A stretch of DNA of 64,000 nucleotides from Roseateles toxinivorans (GTDB lineage Bacteria > Pseudomonadota > Gammaproteobacteria > Burkholderiales > Burkholderiaceae_C): the NCBI RefSeq assembly GCF_004362525.1, contig NZ_SNXS01000002.1:1106160-1170159 (forward strand). Direction: 5' to 3'. Positions 60,578 to 64,000 of this stretch are shown in pieces. A program made the position numbers and the translations under genes. The notes under the pieces are model-generated. The model did no database searches. It was given only the letters and a program-made list of their open reading frames with translations, and was not told the DNA's origin. Numbering within the stretch: position 1 is the first letter of the stretch; each line of letters starts with the position of its first letter.

Positions 60578-61186
60578 ATGAGCACCTTCAACACCCTGAC
60601 CTCCGGCCTGCGCGTCCTGCTGATCGACGACGGGGCGCATCGCGTCCAGCACATCAGCGATCAGCTGGCGCGCCAGGGCTGCGAGGTTGTCGGCGTGATC
60701 GCCCAGGCGACCCTGATACACGACTGCGTTTTGCGCCTGAAGCCCGATGTGGTGATCGTGGACAGCGAGTCACCAACGCGGGACACGCTTGAGAATCTGG
60801 CCACCCTGTCGGCCCAGATGCCGCGCCCGGTGGTGGTGTTCTCCGAGGATGCCAGCGACGACCCGATGCGCCGCGCGCTGAAGGCCGGCGTCAGCGCCTA
60901 TGTGGTGGCCGGGCTGACGGCCGAGCGCCTGGCCCCGGTGCTGCAGGTGGCGATTGCCCGTTTCGAGCAGGATCTGGCCCTGCGCCAGCAACTCGGCAAG
61001 GCCCAGGCCCAGCTGGCCGCGCGCAAGACCATAGAGCGGGCCAAGGGAGTGCTGATGATGGAAAGCGGCCTGGATGAGGATGCTGCCTATCAGCGCATGC
61101 GCAAGCTGGCGATGGACCGTGGCGTGACCCTGGCCGATGTGGCGCAACGCATCATCGATGCCCAGGACCTGCTGCGCTCGATCTGA
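60578..61186 (+). CDS. nasT: NasT-type ANTAR antitermination regulator
   Basis: A 202-residue protein with an N-terminal receiver-like domain (VLLIDDGAHRVQHISDQLA; PDVVIVDSESPTRDTLENL) and a C-terminal ANTAR RNA-binding domain (AKGVLMMESGLDEDAAYQRMRKLAMDRGVTLADVAQRII). NasT binds a two-hairpin leader and prevents termination before nitrate-assimilation genes. A leader of just that kind lies at 61315-61417, before nrtA. The usual partner NasS is not adjacent here. Confidence 0.92.
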   Translation: MSTFNTLTSGLRVLLIDDGAHRVQHISDQLARQGCEVVGVIAQATLIHDCVLRLKPDVVIVDSESPTRDTLENLATLSAQMPRPVVVFSEDASDDPMRRALKAGVSAYVVAGLTAERLAPVLQVAIARFEQDLALRQQLGKAQAQLAARKTIERAKGVLMMESGLDEDAAYQRMRKLAMDRGVTLADVAQRIIDAQDLLRSI

Positions 61187-61208
61187 ATGCATGGTTTCAT
61201 GTTGCGGC

Positions 61209-61223
61209 GCACCAAATCGGCGC
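61209..61223. promoter_or_regulatory. possible NtrC site
   Basis: GCACC (61209-61213), five bases, then GGCGC (61219-61223) matches the NtrC pattern GCACC-N5-GGTGC with one mismatch. It lies about 100 bases upstream of the start site expected from the sigma-54 promoter at 61285, the usual enhancer distance. Confidence 0.45.
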
Positions 61224-61284
61224 GCCAGCAGCATCCCGCCGCCATCAAACGGTGCGAATGGTGGCTCAAACCGCCGCAACAACC

Positions 61285-61302
61285 CTGGCACGCATCCTGC
61301 AA
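61285..61302 (+). promoter_or_regulatory. sigma-54 promoter of the nrt operon
   Basis: CTGGCACG, four bases, then CTGCAA fits the -24/-12 consensus YTGGCACG-N4-TTGCW with one mismatch (C for the first T of TTGC). The spacing is exact. Transcription should start near 61312, three bases before the first ANTAR hairpin. Confidence 0.78.
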
Positions 61303-61314
61303 CGTGAGTGACAA

Positions 61315-61366
61315 GGTCTGCAACGGCGCAGGCCCCTGATTTCAAGTTCTGGACAAAGGCGTCCGG
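61315..61366 (+). promoter_or_regulatory. two-hairpin ANTAR (NasT) target
   Basis: Hairpin 1: GGTCTGC (61315-61321), hexaloop AACGGC, GCAGGCC (61328-61334). Hairpin 2: CTGGAC (61349-61354), hexaloop AAAGGC, GTCCGG (61361-61366). Both loops have A at position 1 and G at position 4, the rule for ANTAR targets, and the linker is 14 bases. Loop 2 with its next base (AAAGGCG) can also pair with CGCCTTT at 61409-61415, so hairpin 2 and a long terminator stem exclude each other. Confidence 0.8.
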
Positions 61367-61396
61367 TCAGTGCTTCTCGGTTTTCGTTCGAGATGC

Positions 61397-61417
61397 GGCT
61401 GCCCGTGGCGCCTTTTT
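61397..61417 (+). terminator. leader terminator before nrtA
   Basis: GGC-T-GCC (61397-61403), loop CGT-type, GGCGCC (61407-61412) and TTTTT (61413-61417) form a GC-rich hairpin with a T tract. The outer AAAGGCG/CGCCTTT pairing can extend the stem. It lies 65 bases before the nrtA start and is the likely point of NasT control. Confidence 0.75.
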
Positions 61418-61481
61418 GCATTTCTGGCTGTCTTTTTCTGTCTCGGAGGATGTGATGACCAAGGTACTCAAGGAGGGGCTC

Positions 61482-62702
61482 ATGAGCGAAGAGCGACGCA
61501 AGTTGGTGGTCGGCGGTGCGGCCGCGGCCGTGGGTATGGCAACCTCGGCTGGCGCCTGGGCCGCCGGCTCGGACAAGCCCGAGAAGGAGGAGGTGCGCAT
61601 CGGCTTCATCCCGCTGACCGATTGCGCCTCGGTGGTGATGGCCGCCGCGCTGGGCTTCGACAAGAAGTACGGCATCAAGATCATCCCGACCAAGGAGGCC
61701 TCCTGGGCCGGCGTGCGCGACAAGCTGGTCAACGGCGAGCTGGACATGGCCCATGTGCTCTATGGCCTGATCTATGGCGTGCACCTGGGCGTCAGCGGCG
61801 CCAAGAAAGACATGGCCGTGCTGATGACACTGAACAACAACGGCCAGGCGATCACGCTCTCGAAAAAGCTGGCGGACAAGGGCGCCGTCGATGGCGCCTC
61901 GCTGGCCAAGCTGATGGCCACCGAGAAGCGCGAATACACCTTCGCTCAGACCTTCCCCACCGGCACCCACGCGATGTGGCTGTACTACTGGATGGCGGCC
62001 AACGGCATCAACCCGATGAAGGATGCCAAGGTCATCACCGTGCCCCCGCCGCAGATGGTGGCCAATATGCGCGTCGGCAATATGGATGGTTTCTGCGTCG
62101 GCGAGCCCTGGAACCACCGCGCCATCATGGACGGCATCGGCATCACCGCCACCACCACCCAGGACATCTGGAAAGATCACCCCGAGAAGGTGCTGGGCAC
62201 GACCGGCGACTTCGTCAAGAAGTACCCCAATACCGCGCGGGCCGTGATCATGGCCGTGATGGAGGCCGGCCGCTGGATCGACGCCGGCCTGCAGAACAAG
62301 CTGAAGATGGCCGAGACGATTGCCGACAAGGCCTATGTCAATACCAGCGTCGATGCGATCAACCAGCGCATCCTGGGCCGCTACCAGAACGGCCTGGGCA
62401 AGACCTGGGACGACCCCAACCACATGAAGTTTTTCAACGACGGGCAGGCCACCTTCCCCTACCTCAGCGACGGCATGTGGTTCCTGACCCAGCACAAGCG
62501 CTGGGGCCTGCTCAAGGAGCACCCCGACTACCTGGCCGTGGCCAAGCAGATCAACCAGATTGACCTGTACAAGGAGGCCGCCGCCCAGCTCAAGGTCAGC
62601 GTGCCCAAGGACGCACTGCGCTCGTCCAAGTTCATGGACGGCGTGGTCTGGGACGGCAAGGAGCCGGCCAAGTACGCCGATTCGTTCAAGGTCAAAGCCT
62701 AG
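61482..62702 (+). CDS. nrtA: nitrate ABC transporter binding protein
   Basis: The 406-residue protein is a NrtA/CmpA-family binding protein. MSEERRKLVVGGAAAAVGMA looks like a Tat signal (RRKLVVGG), so it is exported, unlike the related sensor NasS. The mature part has VRIGFIPLTDCASVVMAAALGFDKKYGI, NGELDMAHVLYGLIYGVHLG and GFCVGEPWNHRAI, all family hallmarks. The ATG at 61482 has AAGGAGG upstream; another ATG at 61455 with GGAGG is a possible start. It leads the nrtABC operon. Confidence 0.92.
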   Translation: MSEERRKLVVGGAAAAVGMATSAGAWAAGSDKPEKEEVRIGFIPLTDCASVVMAAALGFDKKYGIKIIPTKEASWAGVRDKLVNGELDMAHVLYGLIYGVHLGVSGAKKDMAVLMTLNNNGQAITLSKKLADKGAVDGASLAKLMATEKREYTFAQTFPTGTHAMWLYYWMAANGINPMKDAKVITVPPPQMVANMRVGNMDGFCVGEPWNHRAIMDGIGITATTTQDIWKDHPEKVLGTTGDFVKKYPNTARAVIMAVMEAGRWIDAGLQNKLKMAETIADKAYVNTSVDAINQRILGRYQNGLGKTWDDPNHMKFFNDGQATFPYLSDGMWFLTQHKRWGLLKEHPDYLAVAKQINQIDLYKEAAAQLKVSVPKDALRSSKFMDGVVWDGKEPAKYADSFKVKA

Positions 62703-62711
62703 GAGCTAGCC

Positions 62712-63605
62712 ATGGTCAGCGCCGTCTTTCATTCCCCCCGTGAAGCCGCCCTGGAGGCCGCCGCGGCCGCCAAGGCCGCAGCTGTTGTCGTTGCTGCCAA
62801 GCCTGTCGAACCACGAGCACCGCGCCCCCCCTTCGACTGGCGCGGCCTGTGGCTGCAGATCATTCCGCCAGTGCTGGGCCTGGCCCTGATGGTGGGCATC
62901 TGGGCGCTCTTGACGATGAAGGGCGGTGCCTTCCCGACGCCGGCCGCCACCTTCGAGGCGGCGGTCAAGCTGTTCGCAGACCCGTTCTACAGCAAGGGGC
63001 CCAATGACCAGGGCATAGGCTGGAACATCCTGTTCTCGCTGCAGCGGGTGGCCCTGGGCTTCGGCCTGGCGGCGCTGGTGGGCATACCGCTGGGCTTCAT
63101 GATCGGCCGCTTCGACTTTCTGAACCGCATGCTGTCGCCGCTGATCAGCCTGCTCAAACCCGTCTCGCCGCTGGCCTGGCTGCCGATTGGTCTGCTGGTG
63201 TTCAAGAGCGCCAACCCGGCGGCGATCTGGACCATCTTCATCTGCTCGATCTGGCCGATGGTGGTCAACACCGCCGTCGGCGTGCAGCGCGTGCCGCAGG
63301 ACTATCTGAACGTGGCCCGGGTGCTGAACCTCAGCGAGTGGAAGGTGATGACGCGCATCCTGTTCCCTGCGGTGCTGCCCTACATGCTGACCGGTGTGCG
63401 CCTGTCGGTGGGCACGGCCTGGCTGGTGATCGTCGCGGCCGAGATGCTGACTGGTGGCGTGGGCATCGGTTTCTGGGTCTGGGACGAGTGGAACAACCTC
63501 AATGTCCAGCACATCATCATCGCCATCTTCGTGATCGGCATCGTGGGCCTCGCGCTCGAACAGCTGCTGATGGCCGTGGCCAGGCGCTTCTCATTCGACG
63601 ACTAA
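62712..63605 (+). CDS. nrtB: nitrate ABC transporter permease
   Basis: A 297-residue inner-membrane protein: an Ala-rich cytosolic start of about 45 residues, then six helices. The BPD loop is DYLNVARVLNLSEWKVMTRILFPAVLPYMLTGVRL, typical of the NrtB/SsuC/TauC family. WLVIVAAEMLTGGVGIGFWVWDEWN is a NrtB signature. The ATG lies nine bases after nrtA. It forms the membrane channel for nitrate or nitrite uptake. Confidence 0.92.
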   Translation: MVSAVFHSPREAALEAAAAAKAAAVVVAAKPVEPRAPRPPFDWRGLWLQIIPPVLGLALMVGIWALLTMKGGAFPTPAATFEAAVKLFADPFYSKGPNDQGIGWNILFSLQRVALGFGLAALVGIPLGFMIGRFDFLNRMLSPLISLLKPVSPLAWLPIGLLVFKSANPAAIWTIFICSIWPMVVNTAVGVQRVPQDYLNVARVLNLSEWKVMTRILFPAVLPYMLTGVRLSVGTAWLVIVAAEMLTGGVGIGFWVWDEWNNLNVQHIIIAIFVIGIVGLALEQLLMAVARRFSFDD

Positions 63606-63615
63606 GGACATGGCC

Positions 63616-64000
63616 ATGCATAACCCCGCATTCATCGACGTGCAAGCGGTCGAGATGGTGTTCAGCACCCGCAAGGGCAGCTTCCATGCCTTGCGCGACA
63701 TCCATCTGCAGGTCCAGCAGGGCGAGTTCATCACGCTGATCGGCCACTCGGGCTGCGGCAAGAGCACTCTGCTGAACCTGATCGCCGGCCTGCTGCTGCC
63801 CACCAGCGGCCTGCTCTTGTGCGACAAGCGCGAGATTGCCGCGCCAGGCCCCGAGCGCGCCGTGGTGTTCCAGAACCACTCGCTGTTGCCCTGGCTGACC
63901 TGCTTTGCCAATGTGCATCTGGCGGTGGAGCGGGTGTTCGGCGCTCGCGAATCCAAGGCCCAGCTCGATGCGCGCACGCAGGCGGCGCTGGAGCTGGTCG
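63616..64000 (+). CDS. nrtC: nitrate ABC transporter ATPase, 5' part
   Basis: The first 128 codons of an ABC ATPase: Walker A GHSGCGKST, Q-loop VVFQNHSLLPWLTCFANVHLAVE, which is the NrtC/NrtD/TauB-type sequence. The ATG at 63616 (MHNPAFIDVQAVEMVF) is seven bases after AAGGA; another ATG six bases earlier is too close to it. The gene leaves the window, so NrtC and NrtD cannot be told apart. Confidence 0.9.
   Translation, partial: MHNPAFIDVQAVEMVFSTRKGSFHALRDIHLQVQQGEFITLIGHSGCGKSTLLNLIAGLLLPTSGLLLCDKREIAAPGPERAVVFQNHSLLPWLTCFANVHLAVERVFGARESKAQLDARTQAALELV

Noticed and set aside
1-64000. CRISPR arrays, tRNA genes, insertion sequences, prophage
   Set aside because: No regularly spaced repeats, cloverleaf sequences, transposase or phage genes were seen on reading both strands.

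Overview
The window looks like chromosomal DNA of a high-GC betaproteobacterium of the order Burkholderiales, most like the Roseateles/Pelomonas/Mitsuaria group (inference from protein style, the 5S sequence, PEP-CTERM proteins, IcmF, MneA with a yybP-ykoY leader and a tandem glycine riboswitch). It starts inside the 3' part of a 5S rRNA and ends inside a nitrate-transport ATPase gene. Gene density is high, many genes overlap by 1-4 bases (ATGA, GTGA, TTGA, TGATG), and no tRNA, prophage, insertion sequence or CRISPR array was seen.

Layout. 1-130: end of an rRNA operon. 149-5680: metallo-hydrolase plus acyl-CoA ligase pair, a conserved hypothetical gene, a membrane-anchored lipase-like hydrolase and HPPD. 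5817-10829: Lrp regulator, a PEP-CTERM protein, a TPMT-like methyltransferase plus HDOD protein, small hypotheticals, a DNA-binding-like protein and an SRPBCC protein. 10848-15534: EF-G-like GTPase, D-amino-acid dehydrogenase behind a tandem glycine riboswitch, and arylamine N-acetyltransferase. 15616-21317: a large five-repeat surface protein, AMP nucleosidase with an overlapping DUF1127-type small gene, and a LysR regulator.

21386-41802 is the most coherent block: a chitin/N-acetylglucosamine utilisation locus. It holds a secreted GH19 chitinase, two TonB-dependent receptors, a GH20 hexosaminidase, a complete MalEFGK-type ABC importer, a NagX-like membrane protein, a GntR/UTRA regulator and a lactonase-like beta-propeller. 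Two paralogous PmrA/QseB-type two-component systems lie at the two promoter regions of the block. Three 11-bp-phased TTAA direct repeats, upstream of the chitinase, of the second receptor and of the GntR gene, suggest that the two-component systems control the locus.

41809-50653: a small P450/ABM pair with a divergent ArsR regulator, a manganese exporter with its riboswitch, 3-hydroxybutyryl-CoA dehydrogenase, a diguanylate cyclase, a hybrid histidine kinase and a FliA-like sigma factor. 50664-60532: a second, larger hybrid kinase, a Gdx-type SMR exporter, the fused mutase IcmF with a LiuR-like operator, a PEP-CTERM protein and a small exported protein. 60578-64000: nitrate assimilation, with a NasT-type ANTAR regulator, then a sigma-54 promoter, two hairpins whose hexaloops fit the ANTAR rule, an intrinsic terminator, and nrtA-nrtB-nrtC. 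This leader is unusually complete and can be read base by base.
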